Below, one piece after another: positions 43,937-56,398 of a stretch of 64,000 bases of DNA. Numbering within the stretch: position 1 is the stretch's first letter; each line of letters starts with the position of its first letter. The position numbers and the translations under genes are program-made. The stretch is from contig JAJEKB010021564.1 in NCBI GenBank assembly GCA_022393335.1, positions 631,414-695,413 of the forward strand. Direction: 5' to 3'. The notes beneath the pieces are model-generated. The model saw nothing but the letters and a program-made list of their open reading frames with translations, ran no database searches and was not told the DNA's origin. Source of the DNA: Macrotrachela quadricornifera (taxonomy: Eukaryota > Rotifera > Eurotatoria > Philodinida > Philodinidae).

Positions 43937-46320
43937 ATGGCTACAGGAGGAAGAGAAGATATAGCACAACGTATTTTGCGTTTATCTGATATAGATAAAG
44001 AACCACTTGAAATGCTTATGCCTATTGGTGGATATGAAGAAATGCCAATTGTTCCTCTTGAAACTGCTGTTGAACCACTCGTCTCATTTCTACCTGCTGT
44101 TCAAAGTTATGCATATTCTGCTAAACAGCGATGTAAAAATTTATCAGCTGATGGTTTGACAATTGATGAATCAGCCTCTATTATGCTTTATTCAATGGGT
44201 TGGAGGCCATTAGATAAATGTCTTTATGTTGTATTAAATGCAACACTTCGATCAGTTGATAGAGATAAATTGGAACCGTGGTATCTTTACCTTAAGCTTT
44301 TCCTTACGGCACTATCTCGACTTCCCTCAACTCGCCAACATGTTTATCGTGGAGTCAAATCAGATTTAAGTTCACAATATCGAAAAGGTGAAACAATCTT
44401 GTGGTGGGGATTTTCTTCTTCCACTAAGTCAATTGATGTGTTACAATCCGAATTATTTTTGGGCAAAACAGGAACAAGAACATTGTTTACTATTGATTGT
44501 GATTCTGGTAAAGATATTAAAAAATATTCTTATTTTTCAGTAGAAGATGAAATTCTTCTTCTTCCTGCTACACAATTCAAAATTGTTGGTTGCCTTGATG
44601 CAGGCAATGGTCTTCATACAATTCAACTTAAAGAAACAAAACCACTTTTTCCACTTTTGCATCCAATTATTCTTTCTTCAACCTCAAATTATTCTGATTT
44701 TGGTAAAAGAGAATAGTTATTTTACTTTTCGAATATTACTACCGGTATTCATAAGAATGCCAAATAGAAATTCTTAAATTATTGAGGAGTTACTGTTGGT
44801 ATTAAGATAACTTTACTGAAAATTATAGATTGATCATCAGTTTCATGATAATTACATAGTAATTCAACCGATGTAATTTTTTTTGCATGTGCAGATTCAT
44901 CATTTTATTTTATTAATATGTATGTAGATGCGACAGTTGACATAAATAATATGCTATCTTAATTTTCAGAATTAGAGAATTATAGAGATATTGAGAAAGT
45001 CATTGTTTTCTTTTTTATTCAAGTTTCTTTGTTTTGAAAGTAAATTTTCAAAGAATTACACAAATAATAACTGAAAAAATTTTTTACAAATCTGTTTTCT
45101 ATGTAATTTTTATCTCATTAGGTATTGAAACAAATAAAAAACAAGAAATAAATATAACTACAAGTCAATCACCAAAAACAATAACTATCGAAAACACTGC
45201 AAGTTATATAACGGATGATTCAAAAACAAAAATAAATGAAAGCACAACGTATACGGACAAACAAGGTATGTTTAAATTAAATCATAGTCTAAAAAGATAC
45301 TGAATTGTTCATATTTATTGCTGTCCTTATACTGAAATGAGTTAAATGACGAAATAGTCGAATATTTGATCATATTAAATGATTTACATACGGGTAGCTT
45401 TTGACCCAGAATTTTCGCCTAAGGGAGATGTTTGCCCCCTCATGTATTTGGATCTACTATGTATTATTGTTTAATATACATATTACAATTGTTAGCAGTT
45501 TTTTATCAGAATGAGAAAATCGGGAGAGGATCCAGAAAAGTTCTTTACATGTTAACCAAGGTTTATTTTGAGTGGTTCTAAGCATAGAATTATGTAAATG
45601 TTGATTGAAGCGGCCCAAATAATTGTTGTCTTAGCGTGACTTGATTGTTTCACTGGTCTATACAATAATTAAAGCATCTAGTATGCATAGGTGCTGCGCA
45701 CAGTATTGTCAATTTTTACATATTTTCAATATGAAAACTTGATATTGATGACCATTAAGGTTACACAGGCGATGTGGAGGATAGATACTGCTTACGAGGC
45801 TATTTGGTATATTTATAACTATTATTGATTTTATATGGAATCAACAGTCCTTGCTAACATTTCTACTGGTCTTTTAGAAGTGTAAAAGGAAATTGAAAGT
45901 CTCTTTTAACAATCCAATCTTCTTACGTTAATGGTAGTATAAGCAAGACATAAATTAGATAGAATGAAAAATATAAGAAGTGATCATTAACAAAAATATT
46001 TTCTTACTGCAAATTCAGTACTTTCAAAACAACAGCCAAAGAATCCGTCGCCTCCCCAATATTCGAGCAAGCAACTCGAGAAAGAGATCAAAAACAATAA
46101 GAGCGAGTCAATTGCAGGGTTATACCGCAAAACGTTGACTGATCAAGACATGGAAATCATGGTATATTATTTATTACGAAATGATACAGTGAGAAAATTA
46201 TTCTCATTTCTATCATTAGAAGGAATCGGAGTAGACCTTATTCACTATTCGTTTCATAATATATCAAATAATAGAGAGCCACATATTGCTGTAAGCCTGT
46301 ACTTTCAAGGGATATTATGA
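43937..46320 (+). CDS. Arginine-type ADP-ribosyltransferase with degenerate LRR tail, three exons
   Basis: Exon 1 (43937-44702) encodes an R-S-E-class mono-ADP-ribosyltransferase, which moves ADP-ribose from NAD+ to a target such as arginine. Visible are VYRGV (Arg138, NAD binding), GFSSSTKS (Ser-Thr-Ser motif, residues 159-165) and SVEDEILLLP (ExE, Glu203 and Glu205). All three catalytic elements are intact. I join exon 2 (45122-45265) and exon 3 (46019-46320) because GGTAAA, TTAG and GGTATG splice sites keep phase 1 throughout, giving 403 residues; reading through exon 1 instead gives a 259-residue protein. The C-terminal part has LTDQDMEIMVYYLLRND, the usual opening of bdelloid-type LRR domains, but the repeats then decay and stop, so the LRR domain is truncated. 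No signal peptide is seen. The exon 1 domain is secure; the downstream joins are inferred. Confidence 0.8.
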
Positions 46321-47220
46321 GATGTCTAAATATAATTTAAACATAATGAATACATTATACCATTTCTAGCAAACACCCATTGTATTTTGAGAAAATGTAT
46401 AATACAAATGATAAAGTGGCTTTGCCAAGACTTCTACCTGAAACGAATATCAAAACGTTTATGTTGGGCACGAAGTGGTCCTTATTCGGTTGAAGATCTT
46501 TTTTGAAATGACAGACACTATTACTGGACGTATTTGGATTCCCTTTTTTATTTAGAAGTTCAGTATGGATATATGGAGGACTAGTTTTGAAATACATTCG
46601 AACTAGAAATGAATATATTTCAGTAAGACTACTAAAGTGTTAACCGTAAAATAGTAGTTAGATTCAGAGAATGAGCGAAAAACCTTTTATGAACTGTATA
46701 TATAGCTCAATCAAGCTGCTAACTGCTATAGGATCCCCTATTAATGCTATCAAAAAATATTTCTGCATTCTTAAGGAGCATAGCTTACAGATAATTTCCA
46801 TAATAAAGAAGCAAAAACTTTGTCTTATCTTGTTTGGCTTCGTGAATGACTATTTCTCACATAATTCAAACATATTTTTATTTTTAGAGTATCATTAGAT
46901 TCTTCTCTTTCCAATGGTATATAAATGTTCCTTTTTCTTACGCATTATCATGAAGAAATTAGCGGACTACAATCAAGATATTCTGCTATCATTATTAAGT
47001 ATCAATTCCCTAATAATGATGCTATAAAAAAGTATAATTTTTGTAAAGCAAATCAAACGATATTATCTGGCGGTTCACGAAAAACCAACTTTGTTTTAAT
47101 GAGATGCAAAATATAATGAAAAAATATTCAAACTTGATTTTGAATAGAACGACCTCAATAAAAACAGCCAGTAATTTTTTCCTCTAATAATGACGTAATC
47201 ATGAAAATTTATGTAGGGCT
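46321..47220. other. No recognised feature
   Basis: Short frames at 46671-46898 and 46925-47116 have no identifiable domain. They may be debris of the LRR region but I cannot show it. Confidence 0.4.
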
Positions 47221-47234
47221 GTGTATATCCAGAT

Positions 47235-47279
47235 CGAACGATACGATCCGTATATGGACCGTATCGTTCGACCTGGGTA
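47235..47279. repeat. Short hairpin ending in GACCTGGGT
   Basis: Arms CCAGATCGAACGATACGATCC and GGACCGTATCGTTCGACCTGG differ at two positions and enclose a 6-nt loop. The final GACCTGGGT recurs, with related CCGTATCGAT or CCGTTTTGAT sequence before it, at about 13661 and 40066. Confidence 0.8.
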
Positions 47280-47679
47280 AAACAAAACTTATATTTTCTG
47301 ATGAGTTGATTTTTTTGTGTCTGAAATCCATCTGAGACATTCGAAAAAACCTTTTTGTCTTCCTTTCAATTGTCGCATCATTAAATCGATAGAACTCAGT
47401 TTACTAATTACGAATATCGTATTATTTTTCAAAATTCATCGAGTAATAAAAAACATCTTGGGGATCTAAAATAAGCCTAAAAATCATTTTTTGACTTCGG
47501 AGACTCTTAATACCCATATAAAATTCGTTGGGAATAGGCTTTTTCGACACAAAATCTTATTCTCTATCAGAATATATATACATATATATGGATCACTCCA
47601 AAAGTTTCTGGATTTACAGTACTGATAGCTCAGTTTAAAATAATTTCATCATATTTGTTCAAAGCAATGTTCTTGTACA

Positions 47680-48128
47680 TTAATGTAAATCTGGTGAATA
47701 CGCTGGATGGCTCATCAGCTTAACACGTTGATCTTCTAAATATTCCATTGTTTGTGTCGCCTTGTGTGATGATGCATTATCATCGTGAATAATGAAATCT
47801 TTGAGACGTCGATGTTTCTCCACTTGTTTTAAAACATTCATTCGTATACCACTTAGCTGTAACTGTGTTACCGTTTTCAAGAGGAATAGTTGTGTCAAAA
47901 TCAGTTCTCATAAAGAAGATTGTAACAATGTGTTTGCTCACAGAACGCTGTTTACGAACTTTAGTTGGATGAGAATCATTACTTGCAACTCAAACTTGAC
48001 TTTGATGCATCATTTCTGGATCATAACAGTAAAATTAGCTTTCGTCACCAGTAATAATACTATAAACATGTCTTGATCTGCCGCTATCAAACTTGTCGAG
48101 CATTTTCAGGCAATAATCAACACAGTTC
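47680..48128 (-). pseudogene. mariner transposase pseudogene
   Basis: Minus-strand pieces of a mariner transposase in order: LKMLDKFDSGRSRHVYSIIT with GDES (first catalytic Asp), DPEMMHQSQV, TKVRKQRSVSKHIV, LENGNTVTAKWY, then FIIHDDNASSH (second Asp) and VKLMSHPAYSPDL (third Asp). TAA and TGA stand where the family has Trp (after GDES, and after SQV), and frames change at about 47900. The N-terminal DNA-binding part is missing. Confidence 0.85.
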
Positions 48129-48139
48129 TATTTTTCAGA

Positions 48140-49200
48140 TTCAGTAAATTGGCAGTTTAACAGCAATTTAAGATATCAGTTCCAACTATTTATTAAATGC
48201 ATTCCCATAAAAATAATAGAGTGTAAGAAACACAAAATGACAACTATGTAACTTTTACTGATATTTTTCGCGCAATGAGTACTGAAATTTACAAAATTTC
48301 TCGAAATGAAAGCTTCATGAATTTGGATAGACATGAGATTGTTTTTGGAGTATTACCAAATAACTAAAAACTAAATGAATAAGTTGCTTTACCAGTGCTT
48401 TCAATACTACCAGGAGTTATTTTCATAAGCAAACAGGTTGTTGATATTTCTACGATGTTATTGAATATAGTTATTGTAATCTAATAAATAACTGTATTTT
48501 AAAGTAATGACCTATGATAACTATACATACTTGATGATTAAAAATTTAAATAAACATAAGACTTTTTCGAGACATTGGTAAATAAAAAAAGTGTCTGTAG
48601 TTACATAGGTTACTGCTCTAATATATAATTATTTATTACATTTCAATTACTATATTCAATAATATCATTTAAACTTTAACAACACACTTGCTATGGAAAA
48701 TGACTCCTGAATGGGTCAAAAGTATTAAAAAAACAATTTATTCATTATAAAAATACTAGATTAACATTACAATTTCGACAAAATTTCAGTTTTTTCATTT
48801 TCATATAAAACTATGCTATATGTGACAGTCATATATACGTATTTATTGATGAAATTTAAACAACTGATCTGTAGGATTTTTATAGCTCAATATGATCTAC
48901 AAATCCTAAAAATTTCATGCGATTTTGAGGTCCCATGAAATATCTTACTGAAAAAACAATACAGTATTCGACTCAGGTAATCAAGTTTGACCTACCCGGC
49001 TAGCAGATCTATTCTATATATGTTAAGTTCAGCTTTATTTGAAATATATTCTTGAGTGTTCCGAAAATTTCTATCAGGACTGTAAACGTGCATCTACCAC
49101 TATTTCCATTGCTTGAGATAACACGCTTAGTAGAACAGAAGAACAATTGTTCACCGTTTAATCAAATATTGTACACTAACAAGCACGAAGAAAACGAGAG
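48140..49200. other. Gene-poor, with foldback-element fragments
   Basis: Contains a fragment at 48830-48960 related to the 20545-21160 element (TGATCTACAAATCC, ATTTCATGCGATTTTGAG) and, at 48700-48720, a TGACTC-type hairpin similar to the 33966 element. No gene is supported. Confidence 0.45.
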
Positions 49201-49245
49201 AATATATTCATCTATAAAAGAGTTTCAATAGGCCACCCAATAGCA

Positions 49246-50961
49246 ATGATTCATGATGTAACTGAAGACGAAGTTCAACAAATTAGTGATAATGAAAACG
49301 ATGAAGTATTGCAAGGAAAAAAAATGCATGAACAACATAATTATGAGAAACAAGAATTAATCGAATTAAATAATCAATTTTCATGTTATTTCGATTTTAT
49401 TAAATTTCTTAAAGAAAAAAGTAAACAATTACAGAATACAATAGCTCAATTACGATCAAATTGGTATTTGGATTATGATAAATATAAGTCTCAATATGAG
49501 CAACAATTAAATGATTTAAGAAAAACAATCGATTCAGTAACTGTTGAAAAAGGCAAAGCTGAAATATGTGTTAAAAGTGCGGAATATAATTTAATTTATC
49601 ATAAACAATTAGTTGACGATTTTAATCAATGGACAAATCAGGATAAATTAAAAATACATTTCTCTCAATCAACACTTGAACAAAATCCAGAAGAATTAAA
49701 ACAACTTCAACACTTAATAACTGATTCAATATCATCTATTAAAAAATCTAGAACTGAAATAAAATATTTACACGAAGAACATTCTCGTTTAATAACTGAA
49801 TTAGACAAAACAATACTATCAAGAATAATAGTTCAAAATGATGTCCAAACACTTGAAGAACAAATATCATTTTTGTCAAGTATACATGAACAAGAAATGG
49901 ATGTATTAAGAAATTTATCATCACCAAATATTGATATTGATCCAACAACATTTTATACAAATGAATTACAATGTGCTATACGAGAAATTCGGAATGATTA
50001 TGAAAATCTTTCAAATTCACAAAGATCTGAATTAGAAGAATATTATAGAATTAAAACAGATGAAATTATTCAACAACAACAAAATGTCTCAGTTAATCAA
50101 GAAAACTCAAATCAATTAAGAATTAATATTAATGAAAAAAAACAAGAAATAGTTGATTTACAACAACAATATAATAATTATTTACAAACTATCAGTCAAT
50201 CAGAATCAGAATTTGAAACACTTAAAAAAGGTTTTTACAATTTTGTTTTTTTTTTAAATTCTTATTTTTATTTATTTATAGAAAATGGAGATATACTTGA
50301 TGCACGTGAACGAGAAATTTCAGAACATCGCTCTCGTTTAAATGAATTAAAGGCATCATATGATGAAACTGTTTCAAATAAATCTTCACTTGACTTTGAA
50401 ATAAATACATATAGACGTTTACTTGAAGTAGAAGAAGCTCATAATAGAAAAATTAGTGATTCTTCTTCTACAAAACGTCAAACAATAAAGGATATAACAT
50501 CTAATAAAGCTGATACGAAAATAAATCAAAATGAAATACAAGCTAAAGTAACTTTTCAACGATCTGCTAAAGGTTTTATTTTCATTTGAAATTTTCAAAA
50601 TACAATATTTTTTTATTTTTAAGGACCAATTACTATTGATGAATGTTTACCTGATGGAAAATATATTCAATTAGCGAATGCATCAAAAAATAAAGATATT
50701 GATTTAACTGGTTGGCGTCTTGTGAGAAAAGTTGATAATTTACCTGAAATAACATATTCAATTCCATCAGGTTTTAAATTAGCATCTGGTAAATATGTTA
50801 AAATTCATGCACGAGGACAAGGAAAAGAAAAATCCCCATATGATCTTGTTTTACCAACACATAATTCATGGGGTATTGGTGTTAGTATCGTTACACGTCT
50901 TTTAAATGAACAAAATGAAGAAACAGCAACACATATACAAAAAACTGTTTATGTTTCATAA
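49246..50961 (+). CDS. Intermediate filament / lamin-type protein, three exons
   Basis: Exons 49246-50230, 50282-50572 and 50624-50961 join in phase 1 across 51-nt introns to give 537 residues. The rod starts with IELNNQFSCYFDFIKFL (compare the conserved L-N-D-R-F-A-x-Y-I start of intermediate filaments), runs as heptad-rich coiled coil through about residue 400, and ends with the helix-termination motif INTYRRLLEVEE. After a basic linker, exon 3 encodes a lamin-tail Ig-fold domain (YIQLANASKNKDIDLTGWRL, then FKLASGKYVKIHARG and THNSWGIG). The protein ends TVYVS with no CaaX box, so it resembles protostome cytoplasmic filaments or a lamin lacking prenylation more than a classical B-type lamin. 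A TATA box (TATAAAAG) lies at 49213-49220, 26 bp before the ATG. The gene looks intact. Confidence 0.9.
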
Positions 50962-51164
50962 TTATTCAATTTATATTATAAACTATATTATTATCTTTTC
51001 TCTTTTTCTTTTGATTTTTTCATTTGACGCGTGTTGCTTATCTTTATAAAAAAAGGAAACAAAGTGGTTCAATTGAAAATAAATCTTGAGGATGAGGATG
51101 AGTTTAAAAATTAACTACCACATTCCCGGATTCCTTCTTGAGGATGAGAGGTAAGTAGAAAGGC

Positions 51165-51210
51165 ACACCGTGATCGCGATTTCGTCCTTGCTTAAGGGTC
51201 TCATCAGACG
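51165..51210 (-). ncRNA. Hammerhead-ribozyme-like motif (type I geometry)
   Basis: On the minus strand CTGATGA (51201-51207) is followed by a 17-nt stem II region (GACC...AAGGAC), then GAA plus A (51180-51183). A minimal stem III (ATC-GC-GAT) leads to the cleavage triplet AUC at 51172-51174, with the predicted cut between 51172 and 51171. Stem I pairs ACG with CGT. All invariant core bases are present; stem II carries mismatches, so activity may be low. A decayed copy (CTGATGAGACCCTT on the minus strand) lies at about 56091-56104. Confidence 0.4.
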
Positions 51211-51489
51211 TCTTAAATTGAAATATGTAGAGGGGATCTATTCTAATGATCAGAAGTCGAGTACAAATAAAACTTCCATACATATCCAATTGATCTATAT
51301 GTTGAGGATGAGGGTGGCGGAGTTTCGATTTTGTAATTAATCGAAAGAGAAAGCATATGTAATGGGTTTATTAGAACCTTTGATAATCATTTTACTTGTC
51401 CATAAGTGATTCCATTCTATATGATCAATTGGAATATATCCACTTGACATGCTCGACTTAGTACGCATAGCTAAGTCAAAAGAATCACA

Positions 51490-51560
51490 AAAGCAGGATG
51501 GGAATCGAACCCACATCTTCCAATACCTGATTGGATATTCCACCGTTAAACTGCCTGATT
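51490..51560 (-). tRNA. tRNA-like gene, anticodon position reads AGG (Pro) but atypical
   Basis: A 71-nt minus-strand cloverleaf: acceptor AATCAGG/CCTGCTT (6 of 7 pairs), D-arm GTTTAACGGTGGAAT, anticodon stem TCCAA/TTGGA with 7-nt loop TCAGGTA, 4-nt variable loop and T-arm GTGGGTTCGATTCCCAT. The B box GGTTCGATTCC is perfect and a TTTT stretch follows. Oddities: loop position 33 is C instead of U and position 37 is T, which argues for a tRNA pseudogene or a tRNA-derived SINE head. It lies about 280 nt upstream, same strand, of the hammerhead-like motif. Confidence 0.5.
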
Positions 51561-52199
51561 CTCATCTTAGCTACGTAGTAGCTACACATTGCATATTCTT
51601 TCTAATCATATGAATAGTCCAGGACATAAGTAATCTTATATATTTTGCTCCATCTTTTGCTGCACGAGGAGTTATTCGTGCTTTAAATTTATCTAATTTC
51701 ATCATTTCAATTGTATACAACAGGAATGTTAGAGACATAGTCGATCAGAATACCGATTAATCAAAGCGACCATCGATGCAATTACGTCATTTCGACGTTT
51801 GTGCCGTGAACTTGATACTCAATGCTGTCAGGTCTGGAAAGTGCACTAACACAATGATCTCTGTCATTGTAAAGCCCTTTTGACTTGGAGTAGTATTTCT
51901 CTATCATTCATACTATAAAAATGAGATAAACGTGCACATGAGTGCTGAGAAGAGACTTGTAAGCCGCAGGATTATCACGGAAAAATGTCAAACCTCTGTT
52001 TTTTCCTGTTCTGAGATGTACGTATACGTTCTTCCCATACTTAGGGTACTTGCATCTGTCTACAACACTTTGCATGCCGTTTAATATTAGACAAATTTTC
52101 ATGAATAATAGTTTACCGCCACTTTTTCTGCCTTCAAGTTAAATAAAAGTTAGATTTCATGATCTGAAAATGCATGTACTCTACAACAGAGAGAGACAT

Positions 52200-52360
52200 A
52201 CCCACGACTCAGAAATTCTATAGAATTCCACTGGGAATTCAAGGCATTTAGCTGAGCAATGACTCCCGGCCACAGCGTCACCTTTCCTCGCTATGTGACA
52301 TGGAATTTAAGGAATTTACCGCAAATGAAACTCTATAGAATTCTACTTGAATTTCCATAT
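52200..52360. repeat. Short direct repeats (CTATAGAATTC)
   Basis: TCTATAGAATTCCACTGGGAA at about 52217 and CTCTATAGAATTCTACTTG at about 52331 are near-identical and about 120 bp apart. No element is identified. Confidence 0.4.
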
Positions 52361-52614
52361 TCTGGATGGTGGATGTTGCCGTATTCGTACGCATAATCTT
52401 CATATTCTCTGACCTCTATCGCATATAACCTCATTATTATTATCTTCATGTTAAAGAAGAAGGAAAAGAATAAGTAATAAGTTATTTTTTATTAACTAGA
52501 TGCAAAGCAGAAGTAAATAATATCTATTTGTTTGATTTCTTTTTATAAACGAGAATAAAAAGAATTTTATATTTCTTTTTTTCTTCTGCCTGGTTTATTT
52601 TGAAGGATCAAAAG

Positions 52615-52870
52615 GTATCTTCATAATTTAGAACTTGTGGATCTAGGGGTATTATTTTAAGGCAGAGCTTGAGGACCTATGGGTACCTCCTAATATAGGA
52701 CTTGAGTATCTACGATTAGTTCCACAATGGAAGAATTGAGGACCTGTGGACACTCCCTAATATAGAACTTACGAATATAGGGGTACTATCACAATATGGA
52801 ACTTGTGGTCTAAAGGTGCCCCCATAGTACAGGACTTAAGGACTTAAAGGTACTTCCTAATCAAGTGGGA
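52615..52870. repeat. Minisatellite, about 35-40 bp unit (GGACTT...GGGTACC)
   Basis: Units of the form TATAGGACTTGAGGACCTA, then TGGGTACCTCCTAA recur about six times with heavy divergence. Similar single units are seen at about 1480-1530, 2400-2440 and 15305-15385, so this is a dispersed minisatellite family. Confidence 0.65.
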
Positions 52871-52899
52871 ATAAGCTGGTTCCTCTAACAGAAATCATA

Positions 52900-55800
52900 A
52901 GAAATCATCAAAAAATGAGAAATCAAGAAATTCGTTTGTTCCCTCTTGATTTTTCTGAATTATATATGTGGCTCTAGATCTAGGTGGTTGAGTGGGCTAG
53001 TCTCCCTACTTTTCGGATATGGCTGTGAAAATATTCTGGTTAACTTTTTACCAAATATTTTAGGCAATCTTCAGCTTCTGACACATTTGGCAGTCTGCCT
53101 GTGGTTTCTGCTGACTTCGTCACACAGTCTGTGCCTAATGCGAGGTTTAATACGTGATATACATGTCGTAAATCTTGCACACAATGCGTAGCTTAGATGA
53201 ACTTCACAGATAGAATAGGGCTTGCACCAAATATAAAGTCAAGCCTTAGTCAACTTAGCGGCAAGCTGAGCTGTCTTTCTGTGAAACTAGATCATTGTTC
53301 ACTACGGATTTTAAAATCAAGTTTAAAAAGCGTTTCACTAACATCTTACTGTCACGAATGTAGCCGCCTTCTACGGCAAAAATATTTAGAAACATCTCTG
53401 CATTGAATATGAAAAGCCTTTTTTCCAAGAATTCTGAAGAAAAATATAATTCTTAATAACCTACGAGCACTATCGCTTTCTGAGATTTTACCTTCATACT
53501 CTGTTTTAGTTAATGATGTTTGCCGAAATCCAAGCTCGGCATAAATTTAGATCTTCAGCAAAAAATGTTTTGCTCAATCATCTGTGAAAAAGGAACCAGA
53601 CCCTTACACTTCCCAAAACTAATTCTTCTATCTGTTCCAATGTATAACTGTCCATTTACATGAATATCAAATATTATCAATGGATGACCTTCTAGACATA
53701 ATAAAATAAACATATATTCGATGCATCATAAAAACTAATTACTTCCTTCACGCTTTTTTTCCTAATGATAGTCGAAGGAACAAAAAATTAATTACAGATG
53801 AAGCAATGCAGAACATCGTATACTAATGCATACGTTAATGTGTTCCGCTATCAATAGAAAAAAAAGTGACTGAGAATGTGCATGTGCTATTCTATATTGT
53901 AGGTGTACATGCATACGATATTTCTTTTGATACTAATTGATTGGAAAAAAAATTGCTTGATTGACGAAGCGTAACCATAAATAAACGAAAAGACAAGTAA
54001 GTTTTCGTAGACATCTTTTTATATTATTCCGCTGTCGTGTTATTCGTAAGAAAGCATTTTTGCAAGATAAGTACAGTATTTCATATTAGTATCAAAATCT
54101 ACATAAATGACAAAGGCCAATTTCATTATTGTTTGATTCATATAAATCATTCTATCATTGTACATTGATAGTAACGAATGATGCAAAAGTCCTTGCACAA
54201 ATGTTGCTCCATTTTTCATCGGATAAAACATGGTCTTGAAAAATTGAAAATAGCTGTTAGAAATCTAGGTCGAACATGCTTTCTCACTCTATTATCAAAA
54301 GAGTTTTGTCATTGATCGACTTGGAATAAACAACATATCTTTAAACACTACTGAAATGGACGTTCTAAAGAAAACCAGTTCGGAATATTCACTACAAAAA
54401 TGAGTGATTCCTCATTATTTTGTGATTTGTGTCTGTTTATTTCATCAGAATACATTGATTCTTTATCTACTAGGTGGGACATTCTATTCTCAACAACTGA
54501 TGTAGAAAGTATTACAGAGTTCTTTTAGATAACATTAGAAAAATTAGCTTTGGAATTCTTGCCATTGTTCAGGTTGATGTCCGTTTCGTTTTACTCAATG
54601 TTTGTGTTTGTCATCACTGTGTGTTGGCGACATAAAGATTCTGACAATTTGTAGCATGAGTATCTTGAACCGTTTATAGACATTATTTTATTTTCTCCGA
54701 TTAGAAATGGCACTAGCCAAAACTCAAAAAAAGTCTTATCGGACAGTCACCGTTTCTACATTCAATTTTTGCATTATTTCTTGAAGCGTTGTTTTCACTT
54801 TCAATTATATACTATGTACCGTACCAGAAAAAGCCGAAAAATACTAGAAGATCAGCCTTTTCCGTTACAGCTGCATTGAGCAATTTTTACAGTGTATATT
54901 TTAGTAGTATGGAAAGAAGTACTTGTTTTTCTAAGTGTTGATACATAGCAGAATTCTTTTGATCATACAGCTAGAAATCGCTTTCGACGTATACCTCTGA
55001 TAGCTATTTTCGATTTTCTCTTAATATGTTTTATTTGATGAAAAATCGAGCGATATTTGTGTAAAAACTTTCGCATCACCCGTTTTTGAGAGCCTTGGTT
55101 ATATGATAAACCTCAATCTGCACGCTTTGATACATTTTCTTTGCGAAAGTTAGGTGTACATGTACATTTTGCTCAATTCATCAGAGTGTACGAAAGTATT
55201 TTGTTGCGAAATTTCCAGCACTGTCACATATCCAGAATATCGGGCATGCGGGAGATGTGAAATTGCTTCATATATTGAAAAGGAAAGAAATCACACTTCT
55301 ACATATATAGCGTGTAGTATATCAGTCGGGGGCTCAGTCCCCAAAAAATGACCTACGTAGTTACTTATAATAGTAGAGAAAACTACTCTTGTGCAAGTTT
55401 TATTGCAAATACCTGTAGTTGTATAAGCTCAAGAATAAAAAACACTTAAAGGTCGAGGGAGTCGTTCCCTTCGTTGTACTTAATATCGCTCTTAAGCGCA
55501 TTCTGTTTCGACTGATCGCCCATATATTCGATATTCAAGGAGGCAGCAATACTTTATATAATACATCGACTATAGTTTATATGTGTTAAAAGAATAACGA
55601 GCTGTCTTTTTTCTTTCTTCTTAAAAAAAAGCAATGCGTCAGATAAGAATCTTACAACGATAAAAAATATTTACCGCATTACAAGACAAAAAAGAAAGGT
55701 ATATTAACTTGTTATATGCACTTCTATAGTTTTTTAGAATCTGTATTAATGCTAGTTTATTCAATATATAAAAAAGGGACGTAAACATTTTTTTGAGGAT

Positions 55801-56390
55801 ACGCTTTAAAAAGACCGAGCGCTGCAAACCCATTTTTGGTTGTCTTCTATTGGGCAATAGAATCCTCTAAAAAAATGTTCTCTAGGCAAAACAAAAGCTT
55901 TTGAAAGTCCCTACGCAACGCTTCTGTGTCAACACAACGAAAAGAAATTCCTGCAGCATTCTATTTCTCTCAGAGTGGCCGTGGATGGGAGTGGGTAGTA
56001 TGTTTAGGATCAATTTACTAGAGTTATTCCAAACTGAGAATGAGGATGAGTTGAGAAGTCATGGTTGTGAGCTCAATCTCTCTCAAGGGTCTCATCAGAT
56101 GGCAAAAACTGTTCTAAATCAAATTCCATTCGAATGATTGCTGAGAATCATAGAAGGTGAGATATCAGAGTCCAAAGAGACTCTCAAAAACAACGAAATA
56201 TCGAGATAAATCTATAGTAATACTGCAAAAATCTTTATTATGGTAGGCTTCAGAGATAATTCCAAGCATCTCACGATCGTCGTGAGAAACTTGGAACTAA
56301 CTTTAAAACTCACACCCATCCACCCTCAAGATAGCCACCTTCACCCGCTCACATCCCTCAAGATTCTTATTTACTTTTGGAAATTTGAAG
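52900..56390. other. Long gene-poor stretch
   Basis: About 3.5 kb in which I recognise no gene. Open frames at 52946-53191, 53197-53406, 55154-55351 and 55639-55857 show no motif. C-rich, telomere-like pieces lie at 56310-56360 (CACACCCATCCACCCTCAAG), and a decayed hammerhead-like strand at 56091-56104. Confidence 0.45.
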
Positions 56391-56398
56391 TAAAATAA

